Origin: Nocardia caishijiensis NBRC 108228
GTDB lineage: Bacteria > Actinomycetota > Actinomycetes > Mycobacteriales > Mycobacteriaceae
Direction: 5' to 3'
Length of the DNA stretch: 64,000 nucleotides
Assembly: GCF_001612825.1 (NCBI RefSeq)
Contig: NZ_BDBE01000033.1
Coordinates: 1 to 64,000 of the forward strand
The stretch's first letter is position 1. Every line of letters starts with the position of its first letter. The position numbers and the translations under genes were made by a program. Positions 15,462 to 23,343 of this stretch are shown piece by piece. The notes under the pieces are model-generated. The model saw only the letters and a program-made list of their open reading frames with translations. It was not told the DNA's origin and searched no databases.

Positions 15462-17939
15462 ATGACCCGGCTCAGCAACAGCGAGGGCGATACCGCCGCC
15501 GACAACGTGGGCGGCGGCGGGGAAGGCGAGTCCCTCGCCCCCAAGCCCTATCCCCTCACCGAAACCCCTGGCCCGCTCACCGGTGAGGAACTGATCGCGG
15601 TCGACAAGTGGTGGCGGGCCGCGAACTATCTCGCGGTCGGCCAGATCTACCTGATGCGCAACCCGCTGCTGCGCGAACCGCTGCGTTCCACCGACATCAA
15701 GCCGCGCCTGCTCGGCCATTTCGGCACGGTGCCCGGCCTGAATCTGGTGTGGGCGCACGCGAATCGGGTGATCCGCGACCGCGATCTGAACGCCGTCTTC
15801 GTCGCGGGCCCCGGTCACGGCGGGCCGGGCCCCAACGCCTGCGCCTGGCTGGAAGGCGCCTACGCCGAGCTCTACCGCGACATCCCCCGTGACGTCGACG
15901 GCATGCGTCGGTTGTTCCACCAGTTCTCCTTCCCCGGCGGCGTCCCGAGCCACTGCGCCCCGGAGACCCCCGGGTCGTTCCACGAGGGTGGTGAGCTCGG
16001 CTATTCGCTGCTGCACGCCTACGGCGCCGCCCTGGACAACCCCGATCTCACGGTGTTCTGCGTGATCGGCGACGGCGAGGCCGAGACCGGCCCGCTCGCG
16101 GGTAGCTGGCACGCGAACAAGTTCCTCAACGCGGGCCGCGACGGCGCGGTGGTGTCGATCCTCGCGCTCAACGAGTACAAGATCGCCAATCCGACGATCC
16201 TGGCGCGCGTCCCCCGCGAGGAGCTCATCGAGCTGCTGCGCGGGTACGGCTACGAACCGCTGATCGTCTCGGGCAACGATCCGTCACGGGTGCATCAGAA
16301 GATGGCCGCCGCCATGGACGCCTGCCTTGACCGGATCGCCGAGTTCCAGCGGGCCGCGCGCGAGGACGGCGACACCACCCGCCCGCGCTGGCCGATGATC
16401 GTGCTGCACACCCCGAAGGGCTGGACCTGTCCCCCGGTGGTCGACGGCGAACGGGTCGAGGGCACCTTCCGCGCCCACCAGGTTCCGTTGCCCGCCGCGC
16501 GGACCGACCCGGAACACCGGCGGGTGCTCGAGGAATGGTTGCGGTCCTACCGCCCCGAGGAGCTGTTCGACGCCGAGGGCAGACCGATATCCGCCCTGCT
16601 GACCCAGATCCCCGAACGCCCGATGAGCCTCAATCCGGTGGCCAACGGTGGGCTACTCGTCCGCGATCTCGACCTGCCGGACTGGCGCGGCTACGGCCTC
16701 CCGGTGGAGCGGCCGGGGGCGAGCAGACACGAACCGACCCGGGTGCTCGGTGCTTGGCTGCGTGACGTCACCACCCGCAACCCGCACAACTTCCTGACCT
16801 TCGCCCCCGACGAGCTCGCCAGCAACCGGCTCCGGGACATCCTCGAGGTGACCGGTCGCGACTGGCAGGCCGAGGTCGGTCGCTGGGACGTGGCGTTGTC
16901 GCCGACCGGGCGCGCGGTCGAGGTGCTGTCCGAGCACATGTGCCAGGGTCTGCTCGAGGGCTATCTGCTCACCGGCCGCCACGGCGTGTTCACCTGCTAC
17001 GAGGCGTTCATCCACATCGTCGACGCCATGTTCAACCAGCACGCCAAGTGGCTCGATGCCAGCCTCGCGGTCCCGTGGCGACGCCGCATCCCGAGCCTGA
17101 ACTATCTGCTGAGTTCGCATGTGTGGCGCCAGGACCACAACGGCTTCACCCACCAGGACCCCGGTTTCCTCGATGTGGTGGTGAACAAGAGCCCGGAGAT
17201 CGTGCGGGTGTACCTGCCGCCCGACGCCAACACGCTGCTGTCCACCTACGACCACTGCCTGCGGTCGATGCACTACGCGAACGTGGTGGTCGCGGGCAAA
17301 CAGCCGGGGCCGGACTGGCTTTCGGTGCCGGAGGCCGCCGTGCACTGCGCGCGCGGGGTCGGCATCTGGGAGTGGGCGGGCCACAACGACGATCAGGGCA
17401 CCACCCCCGATGTGGTGCTGGCCTGCGCGGGTGACGTCCCCACGCTGGAAACACTCGCCGCCGCCGCGATCCTGCGTGACCGGCTGCCCGACCTGCGGGT
17501 GCGCGTGGTCAACGTGGTCGATCTGATGCGGCTGCTCCCGGCCGAGGAACATCCACACGGCCTGTCCGACGCCCATTTCGACACCCTCTTCACCGCCGAC
17601 CGGCCGGTGATCTTCGCCTTCCACGGTTACCCCTGGCTGGTGCACCGGCTCACCTACCGCAGGCGCAATCACGCGGGCCTGCACGTGCGCGGATACAAGG
17701 AGAAGGGCACCACGACCACCCCGTTCGACATGGTGATGCTCAACGACCTCGACCGCTTCCACCTGGTGCTCGACGTGATCGACCGGGTACCCGGCCTGCG
17801 CACGCGGGCGGCGGGTTTGCGCCAGGAGATGGTCGACGCCCGGCTCGCGGCACGCAGCTGGACCAGGGAGCACGGCGAGGACATTCCGGCCGTCGCGAAC
17901 TGGGTGTGGCCGGAGGCGTCGGTCCCCACTGTGACGTAA
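15462..17939 (+). CDS. xfp: Phosphoketolase (xylulose-5-P/fructose-6-P)
   Basis: An 825-aa thiamine-diphosphate enzyme that splits xylulose-5-phosphate or fructose-6-phosphate with phosphate into acetyl-phosphate plus a sugar phosphate. Visible signatures are GHGGPG near residue 128, the ThDP-binding GDGEAETGPLAGSWHANKF, and HTPKGWTCP. The length fits the family (about 790-825). The ATG at 15462 has GAGGAG 8-10 nt upstream. The N-terminal 25 residues are low complexity. Acetyl-phosphate would need acetate kinase or phosphotransacetylase encoded elsewhere. Phosphoketolase is absent from M. tuberculosis, so this is accessory relative to that species. Confidence 0.95.
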   Translation: MTRLSNSEGDTAADNVGGGGEGESLAPKPYPLTETPGPLTGEELIAVDKWWRAANYLAVGQIYLMRNPLLREPLRSTDIKPRLLGHFGTVPGLNLVWAHANRVIRDRDLNAVFVAGPGHGGPGPNACAWLEGAYAELYRDIPRDVDGMRRLFHQFSFPGGVPSHCAPETPGSFHEGGELGYSLLHAYGAALDNPDLTVFCVIGDGEAETGPLAGSWHANKFLNAGRDGAVVSILALNEYKIANPTILARVPREELIELLRGYGYEPLIVSGNDPSRVHQKMAAAMDACLDRIAEFQRAAREDGDTTRPRWPMIVLHTPKGWTCPPVVDGERVEGTFRAHQVPLPAARTDPEHRRVLEEWLRSYRPEELFDAEGRPISALLTQIPERPMSLNPVANGGLLVRDLDLPDWRGYGLPVERPGASRHEPTRVLGAWLRDVTTRNPHNFLTFAPDELASNRLRDILEVTGRDWQAEVGRWDVALSPTGRAVEVLSEHMCQGLLEGYLLTGRHGVFTCYEAFIHIVDAMFNQHAKWLDASLAVPWRRRIPSLNYLLSSHVWRQDHNGFTHQDPGFLDVVVNKSPEIVRVYLPPDANTLLSTYDHCLRSMHYANVVVAGKQPGPDWLSVPEAAVHCARGVGIWEWAGHNDDQGTTPDVVLACAGDVPTLETLAAAAILRDRLPDLRVRVVNVVDLMRLLPAEEHPHGLSDAHFDTLFTADRPVIFAFHGYPWLVHRLTYRRRNHAGLHVRGYKEKGTTTTPFDMVMLNDLDRFHLVLDVIDRVPGLRTRAAGLRQEMVDARLAARSWTREHGEDIPAVANWVWPEASVPTVT

Positions 17940-17972
17940 CGCGGTTGCGGCGCGGGTCGCGACTGGCCGACG

Positions 17973-18785
17973 ATGGAGACGATGACCGAGCAACGCCGTA
18001 TCGACATACTCCCGCGCGACCGCCGCGACCTGCGTGGTCCCTTCGACGTGATCGGGGACGTGCACGGCTGCCGCGCCGAACTCGAAACGCTGCTCGGCGA
18101 ACTCGGGTACGGCATCGAGCACGACGACCGAGGCAGGCCGGTGACGGCCGCCCACCCCGAGGGCCGCACGGCCGTGTTCGTCGGCGATCTCGTCGACCGT
18201 GGCCCCGACACGCCCGGTGTGCTGCGACTGGTGATGGGCATGGTCGCGGCCCGAACGGCCCTGTGCGTGGCGGGCAACCACGACTACAAACTGGTGCGCG
18301 CCCTCGACGGCCGCAATGTGCGGATCGCGCACGGGTTGGAGCAGTCGCTGGCCCAGCTGGCCGACGAGGACGACGAATTCCGCGCCGCCACACAGGCTTT
18401 CCTGCGCGAGCTGCCCGGCCACTATCTGCTCGACCGGGGCGGGCTGGTCGTCGCCCACGCCGGGCTGCCGGAAAGCCTGCACGGCAGCACATCCGGGCGG
18501 GCCCGGTCCTTCGCGCTCTACGGGGCACCCACCGGCGAGGTGGACGTGCACGGCCTGCCGATCCGCTACGACTGGGCACAGGATTATCGGGGAGCGCCGG
18601 TGGTCGTCTACGGGCACACGCCCGTCACGGCACTGCAGTGGGTCAACAACACGCTGTGTCTTGACACCGGCGTGGTGTTCGGCGGCACGCTGTCGGCCCT
18701 GCGCTACCCGGAGCTGCACACCGTCTCGGTGCCCGCCGAACAGGTCTGGTACGAACGCGCGGGTATCACACCGGTGCCCGACTAG
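17973..18785 (+). CDS. Calcineurin-like metallophosphoesterase (PrpE/Pnkp-phosphatase type)
   Basis: A 270-aa phosphoesterase with all metal-binding motifs of the PPP-like family: GDVHGC near residue 26, GDLVDRGPDT, GNHD and HAGLP, then a late GHTP. The N-terminal part FDVIGDVHGCRAELETLLGEL resembles the phosphatase domain of bacterial polynucleotide kinase-phosphatase and PrpE-like diadenosine tetraphosphatases. No kinase domain is attached. It likely needs Mn or a similar divalent metal. It lies 33 nt after the phosphoketolase stop in the same direction and could be co-transcribed. A second ATG at 17982 is equally plausible (GGAG at 17975-17978, but only 3 nt away). Confidence 0.83.
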   Translation: METMTEQRRIDILPRDRRDLRGPFDVIGDVHGCRAELETLLGELGYGIEHDDRGRPVTAAHPEGRTAVFVGDLVDRGPDTPGVLRLVMGMVAARTALCVAGNHDYKLVRALDGRNVRIAHGLEQSLAQLADEDDEFRAATQAFLRELPGHYLLDRGGLVVAHAGLPESLHGSTSGRARSFALYGAPTGEVDVHGLPIRYDWAQDYRGAPVVVYGHTPVTALQWVNNTLCLDTGVVFGGTLSALRYPELHTVSVPAEQVWYERAGITPVPD

Positions 18786-18834
18786 GGCCTACCATCAGCA
18801 GCGGACGACCCGACTCATCGACGAGGAGAGGTTC

Positions 18835-19194
18835 ATGCGCCGTAGTTTGCTCGCACTGTCCGTTCTGGCTCCACTGATGATCACCGGTGTGGCGAGCGCC
18901 GATCCGGCGCCGCCGGGAACCGGGACACTCACCGTCCGCGCGATCACCGGTTCCGAACCCATGCCGGTCAACCGGGCCGATATCGAAGTCCGCGCCTGCG
19001 GCGCCGAGGAGATCGTCACCACTCTGGTGAGCGGCGCCGACGGCAGCGCGAGCGTCGCCCTGCCCGACGGCTGCTACGAGGCGCGGGTGGTGACGGTGCC
19101 GGGCGGGTGCGGCCTCGCCGACACCGAACCCGTGCGGCTCACCGTCACCGCGAGCACCGAGGCCCGCGCGGAGTTCCGCTTCCGCTGCGCGTGA
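18835..19194 (+). CDS. Small secreted protein of unknown function
   Basis: A 119-aa protein with a clear Sec signal peptide (MRR, hydrophobic LLALSVLAPLMITG, cleavage after VASA). The mature part of about 97 residues is beta-rich (TLTVRAITGSEPMP, VALPDGCYEARVVTVPGGC) and has four cysteines. It resembles a carboxypeptidase-regulatory or transthyretin-like fold, but I do not recognise a named family. The ATG at 18835 has GAGGAGAGG just upstream. It lies 49 nt after the phosphoesterase. The function is unknown. Confidence 0.75.
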   Translation: MRRSLLALSVLAPLMITGVASADPAPPGTGTLTVRAITGSEPMPVNRADIEVRACGAEEIVTTLVSGADGSASVALPDGCYEARVVTVPGGCGLADTEPVRLTVTASTEARAEFRFRCA

Positions 19195-19197
19195 GCG

Positions 19198-19956
19198 TCA
19201 GTCCTTGGGTCCGCCCGCCACGTAGATGACCTGACCGGACACGAAGCCCGCGCCCTCGCTCGCCAGGAACGACGCGGTGTGGGCGATGTCGTCGGGCGTA
19301 CCGACCCGGTTCACCGGAATCTGGGCCGCCGCCGCCTGCTTGAAGGCCTCGAAGTCGACGCCCACGCGGGCGGCGGTGGCCGCGGTCATCTCGGTCTCGA
19401 TGAAGCCGGGGGCGATCGCGTTGGCGGTGACACCGAATTTGCCGAGCTCGAAGGCGAGGGTCTTGGTGAAGCCCTGCATGCCCGCCTTGGCGGCGGAGTA
19501 GTTCGCCTGGCCGCGGTTACCGAGCGCGGAGGTGCTGGACAGGTTGACCACGCGTCCGAACTTCGCCTCCACCATGTACTTCTGCACGGCGCGCGTCATC
19601 AGGAAGGCGCCGCGCAGGTGCACGTTCATGACGATGTCCCAGTCCTGCACCGACATCTTGAACAGCAGGTTGTCGCGCAGCACGCCCGCGTTGTTGACCA
19701 GCACGGTCGGCGCGCCGAGCGCGTCGGCGATGCGTTCCACGGCCGCCGCGACGGCGTCTTCGTCGGAGACGTCGGCGCCGACGGCCAGTGCGGTGCCCCC
19801 GGCGGCTTCGATCGCCGAGACGGTGTCGGCGCAGGCGGCTTCGTCGAGGTCGAGAACAGCGACGGCGTGACCGTCGGCGGCGAGCTTCTTCGCGACGGCG
19901 GCGCCGATTCCGCGTGCGGCACCGGTGACGATGGCGACCCGTGAGGTAGTGGACAT
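19198..19956 (-). CDS. 3-oxoacyl-ACP reductase-type SDR (FabG-like)
   Basis: A 252-aa short-chain dehydrogenase. The cofactor motif is TGAARGIGAAVAKKL near residue 11, followed by NNAGVLRDN (about 88), the active-site YSAAKAG segment and a PGFIETEMT segment. The C-terminal SGQVIYVAGGPKD is typical of FabG-type reductases. It likely reduces a beta-keto acyl thioester with NAD(P)H, though many FabG paralogs act on other substrates. The ATG at 19956 is followed by MSTTSRVAIVTG. It stands between the convergent secreted-protein gene and the tRNA pair, with no fatty-acid synthesis genes nearby. Confidence 0.87.
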   Translation of the reverse strand: MSTTSRVAIVTGAARGIGAAVAKKLAADGHAVAVLDLDEAACADTVSAIEAAGGTALAVGADVSDEDAVAAAVERIADALGAPTVLVNNAGVLRDNLLFKMSVQDWDIVMNVHLRGAFLMTRAVQKYMVEAKFGRVVNLSSTSALGNRGQANYSAAKAGMQGFTKTLAFELGKFGVTANAIAPGFIETEMTAATAARVGVDFEAFKQAAAAQIPVNRVGTPDDIAHTASFLASEGAGFVSGQVIYVAGGPKD

Positions 19957-19988
19957 GCGCGCCACCCTATCGGGCGCGTTCGTCGTGA

Positions 19989-20065
<77 letters not shown>

Positions 20066-20107
20066 ATACCTCGGGGCGGTTCACGCCGTCGAGGGAATTC
20101 ATATTTG

Positions 20108-20178
<71 letters not shown>

Positions 20179-20512
20179 AGGCATACGACATCGATGGGAT
20201 CGCCACGATGTCGTGTGCGCCACGACTGTACCGAATCCCGCGCGCCGAACGCCAATCCGGCCCCGCGAAGCGGTCGGCGCCCGGGCGGATCCCCCTCTTT
20301 TTCACGCCCGATTAGGGCCCAATGGCCCTATTGCGGGACCACCGGTACCGGACACGATGGTGGTTGCGTCTCAGGGGACCGACGCCTGCTCCACCGGGGG
20401 AATACAAAGGATAATTTTCCTCGAAAACCTGGCATGGGGGCGGCGGGTAGGCCACCATGAAAGAGCGCGCGACGGCTCTACCGGTCGGCACGACACCTTG
20501 CCAGGAGGGACC

Positions 20513-20614
20513 ATGGCGACAACACGCCCACCGCCCGAAAATGGGGCAACACGCTGCACGTTTCGGTGTTTTCGAAGTTTTTTCGCGAAGTGTGTAACGC
20601 CCGGGCGGCTGTAG
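20513..20614 (+). CDS. Possible 33-aa small protein or leader peptide
   Basis: An ATG at 20513 is preceded by a near-perfect AGGAGG (20503-20508). It opens a 33-codon frame whose product has three cysteines in its second half (TRCTFRCFRSFFAKC). The A/T-rich codons differ from neighbouring genes. No homology is recognised. It may be a regulatory leader or a chance ORF. Confidence 0.3.
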   Translation: MATTRPPPENGATRCTFRCFRSFFAKCVTPGRL

Positions 20615-20648
20615 CGATGTCATAGCCGATCGCCATTCGCGAGGGACC

Positions 20649-20662
20649 TGCAACACGTTCTA
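20649..20662. promoter_or_regulatory. KstR-like operator (TnnAACnnGTTnnA)
   Basis: TGCAACACGTTCTA matches all eight fixed positions of the published KstR consensus. It overlaps a GTTCTAGAAC palindrome (20657-20666). KstR is the TetR-type repressor of cholesterol catabolism in mycobacteria and rhodococci. The site lies about 75 nt upstream of the uORF-GGDEF unit. A chance match is possible. Confidence 0.4.
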
Positions 20663-20735
20663 GAACGCGGCTTTTGGGTCTCGAGTGGCTTGCTAGGATC
20701 CTTTTTGCCGGACGGGGGTATCTGGAAAGGGGGCG

Positions 20736-20822
20736 GTGAGCGTGTGCCGAACTCGGCGGACCCAACCGCGTAGCAGTGCGAACGATCGAGGTGGCAAGAC
20801 CGTTGCCACCTTCCGCCGGTGA
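20736..20822 (+). CDS. 28-codon upstream ORF coupled to the GGDEF gene
   Basis: A GTG at 20736 follows a purine-rich Shine-Dalgarno (GGAAAGGGGGC). It opens an Arg-rich 28-codon frame (MSVCRTRRTQPRSS and so on) whose TGA overlaps the ATG of the GGDEF gene as TGATG. The GGDEF start has no Shine-Dalgarno of its own. This suggests translational coupling: ribosomes ending on the short ORF restart on the main gene. Expression of the peptide is inferred. Confidence 0.45.
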   Translation: MSVCRTRRTQPRSSANDRGGKTVATFRR

Positions 20823-21784
20823 TGTCGATGTCCGCACACATCGAACCACCGGTCGCCGCGATGGCCCGCGCCTGGGCCCGCGCGGTGTGTGCCGAGCCGG
20901 GATCGTCCGTGGCACCGCACCAGTTGGAGCCTGTGCTCATCGAGATCGTCGAGCGCCTGCTGCATCTGGCCAGGACAGAACCGTTCCCGGTACCGCAGGC
21001 GCGCAAGCTCGGCGCACGACTGGCCGAGGCGCCGTTCGAACGGACGAGAATGCTGGCCCACGCCACCCGCTGGTTGCTCGGTTTCCCCTCGGGGGTGCCC
21101 GGGTCCCTGGTGGCGACGCGCTGGCCGCTGGTGGCCAGCCAGGCCATCGACAGCTACGCCCAGGCACTGCAGGAACGCGCGTTGGCGCAACAGGAGCAGA
21201 ACATCTCGGCGAAGGTGTCGCTGCGCGTGCAGGAGATCGCCGCGCTGCAGCACCGCCTGCGCCACGAAGCGACCCACGACGCCCTCACCGACCTGGCGAA
21301 CCGCACACTCCTGCAGGAGCGGGTGCGTGCCTTCGCCGCCGACCCGACACGCGGAGTCGGTGTGCTGGTGGTCGACCTGGACCGCTTCAAACAGATCAAC
21401 GACGGCTACGGACACGCGATCGGTGACGAGGTGCTCGTGGAGTTGGCCAACCGGCTGCGCGAGGTGTGCCCACCGGACACCGTGATCTGCCGGTACGGCG
21501 GCGACGAGTTCGTCGTGGCGGCCAATCCGCGCCGCGACACCTTGAGCGAGCTGGCGCACCGTGTGGTCGCGGCCCTGCGCGACCCGGTGTGGTCGAGCGC
21601 GGGCCCGGTGCCGGTGTCGGCCAGCGTGGGCACGGCGTTCTGCCCACCGGGAAAGACGTGCGATTTCACCGACCTGCTGCGTCGCGCCGACCGCGCGATG
21701 TATTCGGCGAAATCCGCGGGCGGGCGGCGTTTCGCCCTCGCCGAATCGGGCGACCCCGAACTGGGAACGGCGGTCGCCGGCTGA
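20822..21784 (+). CDS. GGDEF domain protein, probable diguanylate cyclase
   Basis: A 320-aa protein. Residues 1-140 form an unassigned helical sensor-like region without transmembrane segments, followed by a helix with coiled-coil character (QEQNISAKVSLRVQEIAAL). A GGDEF domain starts at DALTDLANR (about residue 155). The catalytic loop is intact as RYGGDEFVV, so c-di-GMP synthesis from two GTP is likely. No EAL domain follows. The ATG at 20822 lacks an SD and overlaps the stop of the short upstream ORF (TGATG). ATG 20828 is an alternative. Confidence 0.85.
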   Translation: MSMSAHIEPPVAAMARAWARAVCAEPGSSVAPHQLEPVLIEIVERLLHLARTEPFPVPQARKLGARLAEAPFERTRMLAHATRWLLGFPSGVPGSLVATRWPLVASQAIDSYAQALQERALAQQEQNISAKVSLRVQEIAALQHRLRHEATHDALTDLANRTLLQERVRAFAADPTRGVGVLVVDLDRFKQINDGYGHAIGDEVLVELANRLREVCPPDTVICRYGGDEFVVAANPRRDTLSELAHRVVAALRDPVWSSAGPVPVSASVGTAFCPPGKTCDFTDLLRRADRAMYSAKSAGGRRFALAESGDPELGTAVAG

Positions 21785-21839
21785 GTCCGGATCGCGAAGC
21801 CTGCACTTCGCGGCCCGGGCTCAGTCGATCTTCTCCGCA

Positions 21840-21875
21840 CACCTCGGCCACGGTTTCACGACCGTGGCCGAGGTG
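21840..21875. terminator. Bidirectional terminator hairpin
   Basis: A perfect 15-bp stem (21840-21854 with 21861-21875) and a 6-nt loop lie between the convergent GGDEF gene (end 21784) and nei (stop 21882). Confidence 0.75.
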
Positions 21876-21881
21876 TTCTGG

Positions 21882-22685
21882 TCAGCGCGGCTGACAGACG
21901 GTGCACCAGAAGAGGTTTCGGGCGTCCATGGTGCCGTGGGACACCGGGGTGCCGCAGACGCGGCAGGGTTCACCCTGACGGCGGTAGACATAGGTGCGCG
22001 GGCGGTCCTTGGCGTAGGACGGTGCGCCGGTGTCGTGTTCGGTGCGCACGACGTGCATACGCCCGGTTTCCACCCCGACCGGCATGAGCTCGACCAGGTC
22101 GGCCCACAGCGCGTCCCATTCGGCCGAGGTGATCGACGTACCGGGCCGAAACGGTGAGATGCCGTGCCGGAAGAGAACTTCGGCGCGGTAGACGTTGCCC
22201 ACTCCGGCGATCAGCGACTGGTCCATCAGTAGTGCGCCGATCGCCCTGCGGGAGCGCCGAATTCGTGCGCCCGCCCGCTCGTGGTCGGCGTCCGGGCGCA
22301 GCGGGTCGGCCCCGAGGCGGGCGGTGAGTGCCTCCACCTCCGGCGGATGCAGCACCTCGCACGCGGTCGGTCCGCGCAGATCGGTGCCGAATCCCGTCGC
22401 GGTACCGACCATCCGCATCCGCACCTGCCCGATCGGCGCGGGCATCGGCAACTCCACCTCGCTGAACGTGCCGTACAACCCGAGGTGCACATGCACGGTC
22501 AGCCCGGACGCATAGTGATGCAGCAGATGCTTACCGAAGGCTTCGGCCCGCTCGAGCACCTGCCCGTCCACGAGCGCCGCCCCGTCGGCGAACCGCCCCT
22601 GCGGACTCGAAACCCGCACGGCCACACCAGCGAACCGCTCCTGATGCAATCGCGCTATGCGATGAAGGGTGTGCCCCTCAGGCAT
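21882..22685 (-). CDS. nei: Endonuclease VIII-type DNA glycosylase (Fpg/Nei, Nei1-like)
   Basis: A 267-aa base-excision-repair glycosylase/AP lyase. The catalytic N terminus is intact: after removal of Met it begins PEGHTLHR, giving Pro1 and Glu2. The helix-two-turn-helix segment LLMDQSLIAGVGNVYRAE and a C-terminal zinc finger with four cysteines (C-x2-C in PCRVC and C-x2-C in WCTVC) are present. It removes oxidised bases. The start at 22685 is fixed by the obligatory PEG. It lies 148 bp downstream of rpiB on the same strand. That gap is occupied by one copy of the dispersed 114-bp element. It corresponds to Rv2464c. Confidence 0.94.
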   Translation of the reverse strand: MPEGHTLHRIARLHQERFAGVAVRVSSPQGRFADGAALVDGQVLERAEAFGKHLLHHYASGLTVHVHLGLYGTFSEVELPMPAPIGQVRMRMVGTATGFGTDLRGPTACEVLHPPEVEALTARLGADPLRPDADHERAGARIRRSRRAIGALLMDQSLIAGVGNVYRAEVLFRHGISPFRPGTSITSAEWDALWADLVELMPVGVETGRMHVVRTEHDTGAPSYAKDRPRTYVYRRQGEPCRVCGTPVSHGTMDARNLFWCTVCQPR

Positions 22686-22716
22686 GAAACACCCCTCACC
22701 AACTGATCTCGTGAAC

Positions 22717-22830
22717 ACATGGGTAACTCACCGGGCACGGGCTACCGTGACCCCCTACCTTGTCTGGCCGCCGACGCAAGCCTCGTCGCACCTGAGTCCG
22801 GCCTGAATCTCCGGGGAGGCGGGTGAGCCC
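22717..22830 (+). repeat. Dispersed 114-bp element, copy 1
   Basis: This is one of three plus-strand copies in the window (others at 32031-32145 and 39323-39438). Its 5' block is ACATGGGTAACTCACCGGG, followed by 31 variable nt, the core GCCGCCGACGCAA, a 29-nt section including TCCGGCCTGAAT, and a 22-nt GGGGAGGCGGGTGAGCC end. The copy lies between rpiB and nei, which run on the opposite strand. Its own frame from ATG 22719 encodes 36 residues (starting MGNSPGTG) before a TGA. No SD precedes it. Confidence 0.75.
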
Positions 22831-22833
22831 AGC

Positions 22834-23307
22834 TCAGTAGGCGGGGACGGCCGGGGCCTCGCCGGACTTCTCGTAGTCGGCGAGGATGTCGATGCGGCGC
22901 TGGTGGCGGGCTTCCTCCGACCAGGGCTGGGCGAGGAACGCGTCGACGATGGCGAGGGCTTCCTCGGTGGTGTGCATACGGCCGCCGATGCCGATGAGCT
23001 GGGCGTTGTTGTGTTCGCGGGCCAGCTTGGCGGTTTCGACGCTCCAGGCGAGGGCGCAGCGGGCGCCGGGGACCTTGTTGGCGGCGATCTGTTCGCCGTT
23101 GCCGCTGCCACCGAAGACCAGGCCGAGGGAGCCCGGGTCGGCGACGGTGCGCCGCGCCGCTTCGATGCAGAAGGCGGGGTAGTCGTCGAGAGCGTCGTAT
23201 TCGAGGGCGCCGCAGTCGACGACCTCGTGTCCGGCCTCGAGCAGATGGGCCTTGACGTGATTCTTCAGTTCGAAACCGGCATGGTCGGCACCCAGGTAAA
23301 CGCGCAT
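22834..23307 (-). CDS. rpiB: Ribose-5-phosphate isomerase B
   Basis: RpiB (157 aa) interconverts ribose-5-phosphate and ribulose-5-phosphate in the pentose phosphate pathway. It begins MRVYLGADHAGFELK, with the substrate-binding GSGNGEQIAANK near residue 68 and VETAKLAREHNNA, and ends in the usual Tyr-rich tail. The ATG at 23307 is fixed by the conserved N terminus. A longer upstream frame is not conserved. It is divergent from the M48 peptidase gene and upstream of nei, as Rv2465c is of Rv2464c. Confidence 0.95.
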   Translation of the reverse strand: MRVYLGADHAGFELKNHVKAHLLEAGHEVVDCGALEYDALDDYPAFCIEAARRTVADPGSLGLVFGGSGNGEQIAANKVPGARCALAWSVETAKLAREHNNAQLIGIGGRMHTTEEALAIVDAFLAQPWSEEARHQRRIDILADYEKSGEAPAVPAY

Positions 23308-23343
23308 GGCTGCGATTGTCGCAGGCGCGCTTAGAGTCGTTTC

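Larger units (their letters stand above)
20179..20735. other. 557-bp intergenic region, A/T-richer than neighbours
   Basis: No ordinary gene is recognised. It contains a 7+7 bp inverted repeat TAGGGCC-CAAT-GGCCCTA (20313-20330), a 33-codon ORF with a strong SD (20513-20614), homopolymer T/A stretches near 20560-20590 that are unusual for this genome, and a KstR-like site (20649-20662). It is likely a leader or promoter region for the GGDEF gene and possibly for the tRNA operon on the other strand. Confidence 0.45.
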
